A DNA stretch of 64,000 nt from Chloroflexi bacterium bin20 (lineage in GTDB: Bacteria > Chloroflexota > Anaerolineae > Aggregatilineales > Phototrophicaceae), in contig MPMG01000005.1 of the NCBI GenBank assembly GCA_002238485.1, positions 124,001 through 188,000 on the forward strand, read 5' to 3'. Under the pieces are notes generated by a model that was given only the letters and a program-made list of their open reading frames with translations, was not told the origin of the DNA and did not search any database. The position numbers and the translations under genes were made by a program. This document shows positions 52,005 to 61,539 of this stretch, piece by piece (position 1 is the first letter of the stretch; every line of letters starts with the position of its first letter).

Positions 52005-53063
52005 CTAGGGGCTGAAAAGACCGATCTTTCTGGCTCGCAGCGCCGCCCGATAAGCCGCGTAGACCGGTCGACTGAAGGGCAGATCCCATGCGCCCAGCGT
52101 GCGCCGAACTTCGCCTCCCCAGCCGCGCTTGAAGCCATAGACGCCCCACAAGCCATCGCGGCGGTCGCGGAATTGCGCTTCCAGAGTCTCTTCGTCATGG
52201 TCGGGCACGCCCCACATGTCATAGCTGTGACAGCGCCGATCTTTTGCCCAGCGAATGGCCGCCCACTGCAGGCCATAACTTGCGTTTACATGGTTGTGCG
52301 CGCGCGTCGATGCGCCATACATATACCAGGCTGTGCCGCCCAGCGCGAAGACCATCAGGCCCGCCAGCAGCTCGCCATCCAGCTCCGCCAGCAGCAGCGT
52401 CCCATATCGCGGCATAAACAGATCGAAGACCATTTCGTAATATGCCGCGCTGTGCACGCCGAAGCTGTTGCGATCGCCGGTCTCTTGCATCAACTGGCAG
52501 AAAGCCCGCAAATCGCGCTGCTTGCCTGTGCGAACGCGCAAATCGCTGGCCAGGCTCTTGCGGATTTTGCGGCGCGTGCTCTGATTCATGTTCGCCAATA
52601 TCTCGTCTTGGCTGCTGCGTATGTCAATGACGATGGTACGCGGCGGCTGTATCGTCTGCGGGCTGGGACGGAAGCCCATGTTGCGCAGATCCAGCTCTTC
52701 GCTTGGCGCAAGGTGGCCCGGCTCGATCTTGAGGAATGCCGCACCGGTTTCTCTGCCAATATCAGACCAGAGCGCATCGTAAACCATCTCATGTTCGGCA
52801 TAGGGTCCCATGGGCACATAAGCCATTTTGCCCAGCCGCATGGGCAGGTCTTTGACTAGCGTCAACGCCGACGCCCGCATGCCGTCCCTATCGCCGACCG
52901 TAAATTCGTAAGCATCCCAGTCGAAGCAGTCCTTGAGCATGCCCCATTCCATCAGCTGCAAGATGTGCGCGCGCGGCTGCCTCGCCACGAATTTCGCCCA
53001 CTCTGCGGGACTGTCATCCTGCGAATTTCCCTGGCGTCGGCGCTGTCTGCGTCGATCGACCAT
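52005..53063 (-). CDS. FemAB/FemX-family aminoacyltransferase-like protein (copy 2)
   Basis: A 352-residue paralogue of the neighbouring gene with the same landmarks: HILQLMEWGMLK, MNQSTRRKIRKS, YMYGASTRAHNHVNASYGLQW and YDMWGVPDHDEETLE, DGLWGVYGFKRGWGG. The N-terminus has a basic extension (DRRRQRRRQG). ATG at 53063 has AAGGA seven bases upstream; the open frame beyond it is not conserved-looking. It is transcribed toward copy 1 and divergent from the nuo cluster. Confidence 0.86.
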   Translation of the reverse strand: MVDRRRQRRRQGNSQDDSPAEWAKFVARQPRAHILQLMEWGMLKDCFDWDAYEFTVGDRDGMRASALTLVKDLPMRLGKMAYVPMGPYAEHEMVYDALWSDIGRETGAAFLKIEPGHLAPSEELDLRNMGFRPSPQTIQPPRTIVIDIRSSQDEILANMNQSTRRKIRKSLASDLRVRTGKQRDLRAFCQLMQETGDRNSFGVHSAAYYEMVFDLFMPRYGTLLLAELDGELLAGLMVFALGGTAWYMYGASTRAHNHVNASYGLQWAAIRWAKDRRCHSYDMWGVPDHDEETLEAQFRDRRDGLWGVYGFKRGWGGEVRRTLGAWDLPFSRPVYAAYRAALRARKIGLFSP

Positions 53064-53201
53064 GGCAGATTCCTTTTCAAAATGGCGATGCGGATCTCGG
53101 CGAGATTCTAGCACATTGCAAACATTGGCACAGCCTGTCGGGGTGTCTCTAACCAGGCGAAACCCGGTCAATTCAATCGAATTCGCGCTGGCAATCATCG
53201 G

Positions 53202-53230
53202 TTGCATTCGTACAATCGCGCTGATATACT
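53202..53230 (+). promoter_or_regulatory. promoter of the nuo cluster
   Basis: TTGCAT (53202-53207), 17 bases, TATACT (53225-53230). The start near 53237 gives a long 5' leader of about 135 bases to the nuoA ATG, in which I see no recognisable riboswitch. The remainder of the 309-base gap 53064-53372 is otherwise empty. Confidence 0.6.
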
Positions 53231-53372
53231 TGCCGCGTTTGTGATAAATGGCGCAAAGACGCCAAGCGCGGTCTGGAATCGGGGGGCGTTTTGGGCGACA
53301 CTGGCGCGCAGAAGGGTGTTTCTGGCTTGCGGCAGCCGCAGCAATTGAGACCGATGGCAGGGTGACTCGGCA

Positions 53373-53735
53373 ATGAATGTATTGAACGAATGGGCTTTTA
53401 TTGGCGTTTTTGCTGTGATGGCGCCTGTTTTCCCGGCGCTGCCGATCGTGATTGCCTGGCTCTTTCGTCCGCGCAAGCCCAATGTATTAAAGAGTTCTAC
53501 TTATGAATGCGGCGTGGAAACGATCGGCGACACCTGGGTGCAATTTCGCGTGCAGTATTACATCTACGGTTTGATCTTCTTGGTCTTTGATGTGGAAATG
53601 GTCTTCCTTTTCCCGTGGGCTGCCGCCTACAACGAGATGAGCTTGTTCGGCTTTGTAGCTGGCTTCTTGTTCATCTTTTTGCTTACGGACGCGCTTTTCT
53701 ACGCTTGGCAGAAAAACGCGCTGGACTGGAAATAG
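53373..53735 (+). CDS. nuoA: NADH-quinone oxidoreductase subunit A
   Basis: A 120-residue membrane subunit of Complex I with three membrane segments. The family core is YECGVETIG followed by VQFRVQYYIYGLIFLVFDVEMVFLFPWA. It is first in a cluster of membrane-arm subunits; nuoB, nuoC and nuoD, which usually follow, are not here. Confidence 0.96.
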   Translation: MNVLNEWAFIGVFAVMAPVFPALPIVIAWLFRPRKPNVLKSSTYECGVETIGDTWVQFRVQYYIYGLIFLVFDVEMVFLFPWAAAYNEMSLFGFVAGFLFIFLLTDALFYAWQKNALDWK

Positions 53736-53763
53736 CCGCCGGCTGGACGATCTGGAGGCGACG

Positions 53764-54981
53764 ATGGACGAAATCTGTACGGGCTTGTGCCGCTTGATGG
53801 TCGATTCGGGCGCGGATGCCGGGCTTGCGCAATTCGTCTCTCTGCTGGTCGGCGTCTTGCTGGTCAGTGGCGTGCCCCTGCTCACAGTCATCTTGCTGAT
53901 TTGGATCGAGCGTAAGGTCGCCGCCCGCATCCAAGACCGCATCGGTCCCAATCGCGTCGGTCCCATCGGACTGATGCAGACCTTCGCCGACCTCTTGAAA
54001 CTGCTGGGCAAAGAAGACATCACCCCAACGGCCGCCGACCGCCTGCTCTACAATGTCGCGCCGCTGGTGTCTTTTGCGTCGGTGGTGCTGATCTGGGCGG
54101 TCGTGCCTTTCACGCCTTTCCATTATGGAGTCGACCTGGAGATCGGCGTGCTGTTCTTCGTGGCGGTGGCTTCGTTTGGCACCTTGGCCATTATGGTGGC
54201 GGGCTGGGCGAGCAACAATAAATACGCGCTGCTGGGCGCATTTCGCGTGGTGTCGCTGCTGGTGAGCTACGAGGTGCCGCTGGTCTTCGCGCTGCTGGCG
54301 CCGGTGATGCTGGCGGGCAGCATGAGCATGCTGGATATCGTCAACGCCCAGAGTGGCATGTGGTTTGTGGTGCTGTCGCCGCTGGCATTCGTCATCTTCT
54401 ACGTTTCGTCACAGGCAGAGACCGGGCGCGCGCCTTTCGACCTGATCGAAGCCGAGTCGGAGCTGGTGGCTGGCTTCAATATCGAATATTCCGGCATGAA
54501 GTTCGGCATGTTCTTCGCGGCCGAGTTTTTGCATGTTTTTACCAACGGCATCTTGATGGCGCTGCTCTTCTTCGGCGGCTGGATGGGTCCGCTCTATTAC
54601 GAATCGCCTTTGATCGCTTTTGCCTGGCTGGGTGCGAAAGGCGGCATCATCTATCTGACGACATTGTGGCTGCGCAATACCGTGCCGCGCTTGCGCATCG
54701 ACCAGATCATGGCTTTCAACTGGAAGTGCCTGGTGCCGCTGTCTATCGCCAATATCGTATTGGTTTCTTTGGCGCTGAAGGTGCTGCAAGAACTGGACAT
54801 GGCGCCCCGCCAGTTGATCGGCGCAAGCCTCGTTGACATGCTGCCGGCGACCATCGTGCTGCTGATCATCAATGGCGCGCTGACTATTTACTTGCTGGGC
54901 ATATTGCGCCGTCGAGGCAAAGATGCCCGCCGCGAAGCCCAAGCCGCCCCGGTTCAGTTCGCGCGCGCAAGCGCCGATTGA
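53764..54981 (+). CDS. nuoH: NADH-quinone oxidoreductase subunit H
   Basis: A 405-residue membrane subunit that forms much of the quinone chamber and links it to the proton channels. Typical motifs are ERKVAARIQDRIGPNRVGP, TFADLLKLLGKED, and the acidic loop SSQAETGRAPFDLIEAESELVAGFNIEYSGMKF (read in parts). GGAGG precedes the ATG. The stop overlaps the leader of nuoJ. The C-terminal tail of about 25 residues is charged. Confidence 0.97.
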   Translation: MDEICTGLCRLMVDSGADAGLAQFVSLLVGVLLVSGVPLLTVILLIWIERKVAARIQDRIGPNRVGPIGLMQTFADLLKLLGKEDITPTAADRLLYNVAPLVSFASVVLIWAVVPFTPFHYGVDLEIGVLFFVAVASFGTLAIMVAGWASNNKYALLGAFRVVSLLVSYEVPLVFALLAPVMLAGSMSMLDIVNAQSGMWFVVLSPLAFVIFYVSSQAETGRAPFDLIEAESELVAGFNIEYSGMKFGMFFAAEFLHVFTNGILMALLFFGGWMGPLYYESPLIAFAWLGAKGGIIYLTTLWLRNTVPRLRIDQIMAFNWKCLVPLSIANIVLVSLALKVLQELDMAPRQLIGASLVDMLPATIVLLIINGALTIYLLGILRRRGKDARREAQAAPVQFARASAD

Positions 54982-54992
54982 GGGAGCCGACC

Positions 54993-55505
54993 ATGGAACT
55001 CAACGCAATTTCAATCGGCTTTGTGGTGTTTACGATATTCACGCTGGGCGGCGGCATCGGCGTCGTCACCACGCGCAACCTCTTTCGCGGCACGATCTGG
55101 CTGATGGTCAGTTTGTTCGGTGTGGCGGGCTATTTCGTACTGCTGAGCGCGCCCTTCCTGGCGGCGGTGCAGATTTTGGTGTATATCGGCGCGATAGCCA
55201 TTTTGATCACGTTTGCTGTCATGCTCACGCGCAGCGTAACCCGTATCAAGACCCGTTACATCCGCCTCGTGCCCAGTCTGATCGCTTCTTTGGCGCTTTT
55301 TCTGATCCTGTTGCTAGGCGTGACTGTGCCCATCTTTGGCGGGGTTTCGCCAGAGCTTGCGCCAGAGACAGTCGCATCAACGCGCGATCTTGGGGCGGCG
55401 CTGGTGGACGAAAATGGCTATGTTGTGCCCTTCTTGCTGGCATCGGTCTTGCTGACGGGCGCCATGATCGGCGCGATCTTCATCGCCCGCGACGACACGG
55501 ACTAG
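54993..55505 (+). CDS. nuoJ: NADH-quinone oxidoreductase subunit J
   Basis: A 170-residue membrane subunit with five hydrophobic segments. The conserved part GVAGYFVLLSAPFLAAVQILVYIGAI ends in the pi-bulge helix region of NuoJ. ATG at 54993 has GGGAG seven bases upstream; a TTG at 54978 is in frame but not needed. It follows nuoH directly, so nuoI is missing from its usual place. Confidence 0.94.
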   Translation: MELNAISIGFVVFTIFTLGGGIGVVTTRNLFRGTIWLMVSLFGVAGYFVLLSAPFLAAVQILVYIGAIAILITFAVMLTRSVTRIKTRYIRLVPSLIASLALFLILLLGVTVPIFGGVSPELAPETVASTRDLGAALVDENGYVVPFLLASVLLTGAMIGAIFIARDDTD

Positions 55506-55521
55506 GGAGGATAACGAAAGC

Positions 55522-55839
55522 ATGGTACCTCTCTGGATGTATCTGGCGGTGGCCGCGGCGCTCTTTTCGCTGGGTGTCTTCGGCGCGCTTTCGCGGCGCA
55601 ACGCTGTGGCTGTGCTGATGAGCGTGGAATTGATGCTGAACGCGGTCAATATCAACCTGGTGGCATTCTGGCGCTACAGCGAATCCAGCACCGACCTGCT
55701 GCTCAATGGCTACGCATTCACAGCCTTTGTGCTGATTGTGGCGGCGGCAGAAGCGGCGGTCGGCTTGGCGATCATCATCACGGTATATCGCAATCGGCGC
55801 TCGGTGATCCCCGAAGAAGCGGCGGCGCTGAAAGGATAA
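55522..55839 (+). CDS. nuoK: NADH-quinone oxidoreductase subunit K
   Basis: A 105-residue three-helix membrane subunit. Key Glu residues sit in SVELMLNAVNINLVAF and AAAEAAVGLAIII, which carry proton-pathway carboxylates in the family. Its TAA shares one base with the ATG of nuoL (TAATG). Confidence 0.96.
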   Translation: MVPLWMYLAVAAALFSLGVFGALSRRNAVAVLMSVELMLNAVNINLVAFWRYSESSTDLLLNGYAFTAFVLIVAAAEAAVGLAIIITVYRNRRSVIPEEAAALKG

Positions 55840-58160
55840 TGACCGCTATGGACTTCCTCAACGATCCCAACGCGCTGCCCTGGCTCATTCCCGCCGGTCC
55901 GCTGCTGGCTTTCTTCATCATCACGCTGCTGACCAACAAGTCGAAGCTCGTGCCAGCTAGCGACCATCAGGAATATGGCGGGCATCATCCGGACTATGAC
56001 GGCATGCTGGTGCCGGTCGTGGCGCGCTACAACCGCGTCATCAGCATCGTGGCCGGCATGTGCGGCGTTCTGGCAGCGCTCGTCATCAGTTGGATCACGC
56101 TCTACAACGCCTCGCAGCTGCATCACATCGGGCAGGAAGTGTTGGCCAGCAGCATCGCCTGGATGGACACGGGCGATACCGTTTTCCAGATGGGCGTGCT
56201 GGTCGACCCGGCCACCGTCATCATGCTGGTCATGGTGCCCATCGCCGTGCTGATGATTTTCATTTATTCCATTGGTTACATGGCGCAAGATCCTCGCCAG
56301 GCGCGCTTCTTCGCATTGATATCGCTCTTTGCGGGCGCCATGCTGACGCTGGTGGTGGCGGACAATGTGCTGCTGCTCTTCGTCGGCTGGGAGATCATGG
56401 GACTTTGTTCCTACATGCTCATCGGCTTCTGGTTCGAAAAAGAAAGCGCCTATAAAGCCGCTATCAAAGCCTTCACCACCACGCGCATCGCCGATGTCGT
56501 CATGCTGCTGGGAATCGCCTATCTCTACAGCTTGACGGGTACGCTCAACTACCGCGACATCATGTACAACCCCGAGACGCTGGATATGCTGGCGACCACC
56601 GCGCCCATCATCTTCGGCGGTTGGACAGTCAGTGCGGCCAGCATCATCGGCATCTTTCTCATCATCGGCACAGTCGGCAAGTCGGCGCAATTCCCGCTGC
56701 ATGTCTGGCTGCCCGATGCCATGGAAGGTCCTACGCCGGTTAGCGCGATGATCCATGCTGCGGCGATGGTGTCGGCGGGCATTTTCTCGCTGATCCGCTT
56801 GTTCCCGCTTTTTGCAGCCGGTGGTGACCCGCATCATGGCATCTTAACCGAGCCGCTGGCCTTCATGGCGGTGGTCGGCGCGTTCACGGCGCTGCTCGCG
56901 GCGACCATGGCGGTGGCGCAGAACGATGTCAAAGCTGTGCTGGCTTATTCGACCATCTCGCAGCTGGGCTTCATGATGGCGGCGCTGGGCATCGGCGCAT
57001 ACATCGCGGCCGCCTTCCATCTGATTACGCACGCATTCTTCAAAGCGCTGCTCTTCATGGCGGCTGGCAGCGTCATCCATGGCATGGAACACGGCGAGCA
57101 CCATGTCCACGAACATGGACACGATGACCACAGCCACCATTTCGACCCGCAAGACATGTTTAATATGGGTGGTTTGCGCAAGACCATGCCGGTCACCTTC
57201 TGGACGTTTCTGATCGGTGGCTTGTCGCTTTCGGGCTTGCCTATCATCACAGCCGGCTTTTGGTCGAAGGACGAGATCCTGGCCGATGCCTGGCTGGGCA
57301 TTCAGAATTATGGCAGCGGCGCGCATGGCCTGGTCTTTGTGATGCTGGCGCTGGCCGCCTTCATGACCGCCTTCTATACCATGCGCCAGATCGCCCTGAC
57401 CTTCGGCGGCGAGGCGCGCACAGAAGCCGCCAAACACGCCAACCTGGGCAAGGGCGTCGTCAGCATCACGATGACCTTGCCTTTGATTATCCTGGCGATC
57501 TTTGCGATAGGCGCGGGTTTCGTGGGCGTCCCCGCTGATTTCCCCGTGTTGAACGCCATCTTTTCGCCCGAGTACAACGCCTTCCATCACCTGACAGTCG
57601 AGGCGCTGCCCAGCCCCGAGGCGACCGCTGCATTCTCCAGCCTGCCGAATTATCATGCCAAAGCGCCACCTTTCAACATCATTCCCGTGGCCACCTCTGT
57701 CCTTGTGGCTTTGCTGGGATTGTGGCTGGGCTGGCTGATCTATTGGCGCAAGCCACTCAAAGCTGGTCAGCGCGATCCCATGGAAAACTTCCTCGGTCCG
57801 CTGCACGCCGTGCTGAAGAACCGCTATTACCTGGACGAGATCTACGGTCGCGTTTTCGTCGCGCCGTCACAATGGCTGAGCGCGCAGATTATCGTCTTTC
57901 TCGACCGCGGCATCATCGATGCGCTGCTGCACATCATCGCGCGCCTGTTCACCTGGCTGGGTGATCTGGTCAAAGTCTTGAACCTGTGGCTGATCGACGG
58001 CGTGGGCGATGGCATCCCGATCGCCATATTTAACTTTGGCGGCTGGCTGCGGCGCATGCAGAGCGGGCGCGTCCAACAATACATGCTCTTGGTTCTGGCG
58101 GCGGCGGTGGCGATCGGCATTGTGCTGGTGCTGTCGGCGGACGCGGCGCTTGCGCAATAA
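55839..58160 (+). CDS. nuoL: NADH-quinone oxidoreductase subunit L
   Basis: A 773-residue antiporter-like proton-pumping subunit, longer than the usual 610-660. Family motifs are VGWEIMGLCSYMLIGFW, LPDAMEGPTPVSAMIHAAAMVSAG and AYSTISQLGFM. The C-terminus contains the long lateral helix region and an extra final membrane segment. A loop near residues 415-437 is very His-rich (about ten His in EHGEHHVHEHGHDDHSHH). The start at 55839 overlaps nuoK; an ATG at 55848 is an alternative. Confidence 0.96.
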   Translation: MTAMDFLNDPNALPWLIPAGPLLAFFIITLLTNKSKLVPASDHQEYGGHHPDYDGMLVPVVARYNRVISIVAGMCGVLAALVISWITLYNASQLHHIGQEVLASSIAWMDTGDTVFQMGVLVDPATVIMLVMVPIAVLMIFIYSIGYMAQDPRQARFFALISLFAGAMLTLVVADNVLLLFVGWEIMGLCSYMLIGFWFEKESAYKAAIKAFTTTRIADVVMLLGIAYLYSLTGTLNYRDIMYNPETLDMLATTAPIIFGGWTVSAASIIGIFLIIGTVGKSAQFPLHVWLPDAMEGPTPVSAMIHAAAMVSAGIFSLIRLFPLFAAGGDPHHGILTEPLAFMAVVGAFTALLAATMAVAQNDVKAVLAYSTISQLGFMMAALGIGAYIAAAFHLITHAFFKALLFMAAGSVIHGMEHGEHHVHEHGHDDHSHHFDPQDMFNMGGLRKTMPVTFWTFLIGGLSLSGLPIITAGFWSKDEILADAWLGIQNYGSGAHGLVFVMLALAAFMTAFYTMRQIALTFGGEARTEAAKHANLGKGVVSITMTLPLIILAIFAIGAGFVGVPADFPVLNAIFSPEYNAFHHLTVEALPSPEATAAFSSLPNYHAKAPPFNIIPVATSVLVALLGLWLGWLIYWRKPLKAGQRDPMENFLGPLHAVLKNRYYLDEIYGRVFVAPSQWLSAQIIVFLDRGIIDALLHIIARLFTWLGDLVKVLNLWLIDGVGDGIPIAIFNFGGWLRRMQSGRVQQYMLLVLAAAVAIGIVLVLSADAALAQ

Positions 58161-58172
58161 GGGGGCGCATCC

Positions 58173-59807
58173 ATGGTAGAAATCTTTGGCATCGACGCGC
58201 TCTCTGTCCTGGTCTTCGCTCCGGCGCTCAGTGCGTTGCTGGTGGCGGCGCTGGCGTCGCTTGTGCCCAGCAAACAGATAGGCCGCTGGACAGCGCTGGT
58301 TCTCTCGCTGTTCATCGCGCTATTGAGCATCCAGGTTTTCTTCGACTATCAGGCGGCTGGACGGGCTATCGGCGACGAGCAATTCATCATCACACAAGAC
58401 TCGGCCTGGTTTGAGGCGATCGGCGCGCGCTGGACCTTGGGCATAGACGGCATCAGCGCCGTGATGATTTTGCTCACGGGCATTTTGACGCCGCTGGCGA
58501 TCTTGGCGAGCTGGAATATAGACGACCGCGCCAATATGCACCTGGCGCTGCTGCTGCTCTTTGAGACCGGCAGCATGGGCGTCTTCGCCGCTATGGACTT
58601 GATGGTCTTCTTCCTTTTCTACGAGTTGACGTTGGTGCCGATGTACTTCCTCATCAACCAGTGGGGTAGTATGCCCAAGGCGGGCGTCAAGTATTCGGGA
58701 CGCTTTTACGCTTCGACCAAGTTCATGATTTATTCTTTCGGCGGCACGTTGGGCATGCTGCTGGCAACGCAGCTGATCGGCTGGTCGGCTGGCAGTTTCA
58801 GCATTCCCGGGCTGGTTGAGGCATGGCCCACATTCCGCGAAGGACAGGCGCTGCTGGGCATCGATGTCGGCGCGGTCAAGGCGCTGGCATTTATCGGCTT
58901 CTTCGTGGCATTCAGCATCAAAGTGCCGATCTGGCCCTTTCACACCTGGCTGCCTGATGCGCATGGCGAAGCGCCGACGGCTGGCTCTATGCTGCTGGCT
59001 GGCATCATGCTCAAGCTGGGCGCCTATGGCTTCATCCGCCTGGTCATCCCGCTCTTCCCCGATGTCTGGCTGACCGAAGTGGCGGTCATCGGCGTGAATG
59101 TGGCCATGCTTTTTGCCATTCTGTCGGTCGCGGGCATCGTGCTGGGCGCATTCGCCGCCTTTGGGCAAACGGACATCAAACGACTGGTCGCCTACAGCTC
59201 GGTCAATCACATGGGCTTCGTGGGCATTGGCATCGCTGTGCTGGCGCAGACCTATGCTCAACTGTGGACAGGCGCAAATCCCGCCGCCGATGTGCATTCC
59301 GCCATCCTCGCCGCCAACGGCACCGTCTTGCAAATGTTCAATCACGGGCTCAGCTCGGCTGGCATGTTTTTGCTGGCGGGCGCGCTCTATCACAAAACAC
59401 ACACGAGAGAGCTATCGGACTATGGCGGACTTTGGGTCAAAGCGCCGGTGATGGGCGCGATCCTGCTTTTCACCAGTTTCGCCAGTTTGGGCTTGCCGGG
59501 CTTGAACGGCTTCGTCAGCGAATTCTTGATCGTGCGCGGCAGCTGGACGACCTTCACCGCGCTGACGGCAATCGCCATGCTGGGTTTGCTATTCACGGGC
59601 GGCTACATCTTGAAAGGCATTCGCGCTGTGCTGCACGGCCCATTCAACCTGCGCTGGCGTGATACCAGCCTGGAATTGACTCGCGCCGAACTGGTTGCCA
59701 TGATCCCGCTGATTGCGCTGATGCTGCTGACAGGCCTGTATCCCAACTGGATTCTGCCCATGATCAACACCACAGTCTCGACCATTTTCGCCGGCTTGGC
59801 GAGCTAG
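58173..59807 (+). CDS. nuoM: NADH-quinone oxidoreductase subunit M, copy 1
   Basis: A 544-residue antiporter-like proton-pumping subunit with about 14 membrane segments. Core motifs are FFLFYELTLVPMYFLI, PFHTWLPDAHGEAPTAGSML and AYSSVNHMGF. Conserved Lys and Glu of the channel are visible within these. It is followed 10 bases later by a second, divergent NuoM. Confidence 0.96.
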   Translation: MVEIFGIDALSVLVFAPALSALLVAALASLVPSKQIGRWTALVLSLFIALLSIQVFFDYQAAGRAIGDEQFIITQDSAWFEAIGARWTLGIDGISAVMILLTGILTPLAILASWNIDDRANMHLALLLLFETGSMGVFAAMDLMVFFLFYELTLVPMYFLINQWGSMPKAGVKYSGRFYASTKFMIYSFGGTLGMLLATQLIGWSAGSFSIPGLVEAWPTFREGQALLGIDVGAVKALAFIGFFVAFSIKVPIWPFHTWLPDAHGEAPTAGSMLLAGIMLKLGAYGFIRLVIPLFPDVWLTEVAVIGVNVAMLFAILSVAGIVLGAFAAFGQTDIKRLVAYSSVNHMGFVGIGIAVLAQTYAQLWTGANPAADVHSAILAANGTVLQMFNHGLSSAGMFLLAGALYHKTHTRELSDYGGLWVKAPVMGAILLFTSFASLGLPGLNGFVSEFLIVRGSWTTFTALTAIAMLGLLFTGGYILKGIRAVLHGPFNLRWRDTSLELTRAELVAMIPLIALMLLTGLYPNWILPMINTTVSTIFAGLAS

Positions 59808-59817
59808 GACTGCCATT

Positions 59818-61539
59818 ATGGAAGCGACTGGCTTCTCCATCCTGACAGCCATCATCTTCATCCCCATCATCGCGGGCGTGGTCATCCTCTTTCTGGATGG
59901 CAAAAATCGCGACCTCGTGCGTGGTGTGGGGATCACGGCGGCTTCTGCGGTGCTGGCTTTGTCGCTGGCGGTTTTCTTCGGCTATGACAACTTCGTCAAG
60001 GCAGGCGGGGGCTTGGTCGAGCAGCAGATGTCCATGCTGGCGGCTGGCGGGCAGCTGAGCGGGACGCAGATGTTTGCGGACGCACTGGCTTTTGAGCAGC
60101 GCGTCGTCTGGGTCGAGTCGCTGGGCATCGCCTATCATGTCGGCGTGGATGGCGTGAGCGCGCCAATGGTGCTGCTGACTGGCATGGTCGCCGTGGCTGG
60201 CGTGCTGATATCTTGGAATATCACCGACCGCCTGCGCGAGTTCATGGCCTTCTTCATGTTCCTGGTTGCGGGCGTCTTTGGCGTCTTCATCGCTGTCGAT
60301 CTTTTTATGCTCTTCTTCTTTTATGAACTGGCCATCTTCCCTATGTACTTGCTGATCGCGGGCTGGGGCTGGGTCAAGCTGCGCGAATACGCCTCGATGA
60401 AGCTCACGCTCTACATTCTAGTCGGCTCGGTCTTTGCCCTGGTCGGCGCGGTGGCGATGTACTTCACGGCTGGCAGCTATTTCAGTGGGCCTGGCGCAGA
60501 GGTGTTGCGGGCTGCGGTCGAAAGCGGCATCTTGCCAGCCGACAGCGGCGCCTACAGCTGGAGCATCGTGCAGCTGACCCTGGCTGCGGAAAACGGCGCA
60601 TACGCCATCGACATCCTGGGTGTTGAAGGGCTCAGCTTCGCTAAGTTTTGGTTCCCCTTCATGTTCATGGGCTTTGGCGTGCTGGCCGGACTGTTTCCAT
60701 TCCACAACTGGTCGCCGGATGGTCATGTGGCCGCGCCCACTGCTGTATCCATGATTCATGCCGGCGTGCTGATGAAAGTCGGCGCATTCGCTGCCTTGCG
60801 CGCGGGCGTGCAGCTGCTGCCAGAAGGCGCGGAGTCGCATCTGCCCTGGATGGTCTTCCTCACGCTCATCAATGTCGTCTATGGCGCGCTGATCGCTTTC
60901 CGCCAGAGAGATTTCAAATATGTCATCGGTTTTTCGTCTGTCAGTCACATGGGCTTGGTGAGCATGGGCTGGGCGACCATGAATCTGACCGGGATGACCG
61001 GCGCAGGCATCCAGATGTTCAGCCACGGCGCGATGACAGCGCTCTTCTTTGGCGTGGTTGGCATGGTCTATGACCGCGCGCACACCCGTGATATCCCCAG
61101 CCTGGGCGGATTCATGAAAGTCATGCCTTGGGTCGGCATCGCCTTTGTCATCGGTGGTCTGACCAGCATGGGCATGCCCGGCTTGAGCGGCTTCATTGCG
61201 GAGTTTCCAATATTTCAGGGCATGTGGGCGGCTTCGGAGCAGATCACGTTGCAGCTGGGCATTTTCGAGCTGAGCAATTACTACAGCGTGCTGGTGATCA
61301 TCTCGGCTTTGGGCATCGTCATCACGGCGGCTTATGTGCTGCGTGTGGCGGGGCAGGTATTCTTCGGCGAGTTCGACGCCGCGCGCTTTCATGATGTCGG
61401 CAATATCGAAATGACCGACCGCATTGTTCTCATCATTCTCGGCGCGCCGCTGATTATCCTGGGGCTTTATCCGCCTATCATGGCGCCGATGATCGAAAGT
61501 GGCATCCGACCGCTAATCGCCCTGCTGGGAGGTGGCTAG
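59818..61539 (+). CDS. nuoM: NADH-quinone oxidoreductase subunit M, copy 2 (divergent)
   Basis: A 573-residue NuoM-like subunit: FFFYELAIFPMYLLI, FHNWSPDGHVAAPTAVSMIHAGVLMK and GFSSVSHMGLVS. It differs from copy 1 in the pump motif (HNWSPDGH versus HTWLPDAH) and has longer loops after the first helices. A second NuoM is a feature I recall from Chloroflexota complexes, where an additional pumping unit has been proposed. Confidence 0.92.
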   Translation: MEATGFSILTAIIFIPIIAGVVILFLDGKNRDLVRGVGITAASAVLALSLAVFFGYDNFVKAGGGLVEQQMSMLAAGGQLSGTQMFADALAFEQRVVWVESLGIAYHVGVDGVSAPMVLLTGMVAVAGVLISWNITDRLREFMAFFMFLVAGVFGVFIAVDLFMLFFFYELAIFPMYLLIAGWGWVKLREYASMKLTLYILVGSVFALVGAVAMYFTAGSYFSGPGAEVLRAAVESGILPADSGAYSWSIVQLTLAAENGAYAIDILGVEGLSFAKFWFPFMFMGFGVLAGLFPFHNWSPDGHVAAPTAVSMIHAGVLMKVGAFAALRAGVQLLPEGAESHLPWMVFLTLINVVYGALIAFRQRDFKYVIGFSSVSHMGLVSMGWATMNLTGMTGAGIQMFSHGAMTALFFGVVGMVYDRAHTRDIPSLGGFMKVMPWVGIAFVIGGLTSMGMPGLSGFIAEFPIFQGMWAASEQITLQLGIFELSNYYSVLVIISALGIVITAAYVLRVAGQVFFGEFDAARFHDVGNIEMTDRIVLIILGAPLIILGLYPPIMAPMIESGIRPLIALLGGG

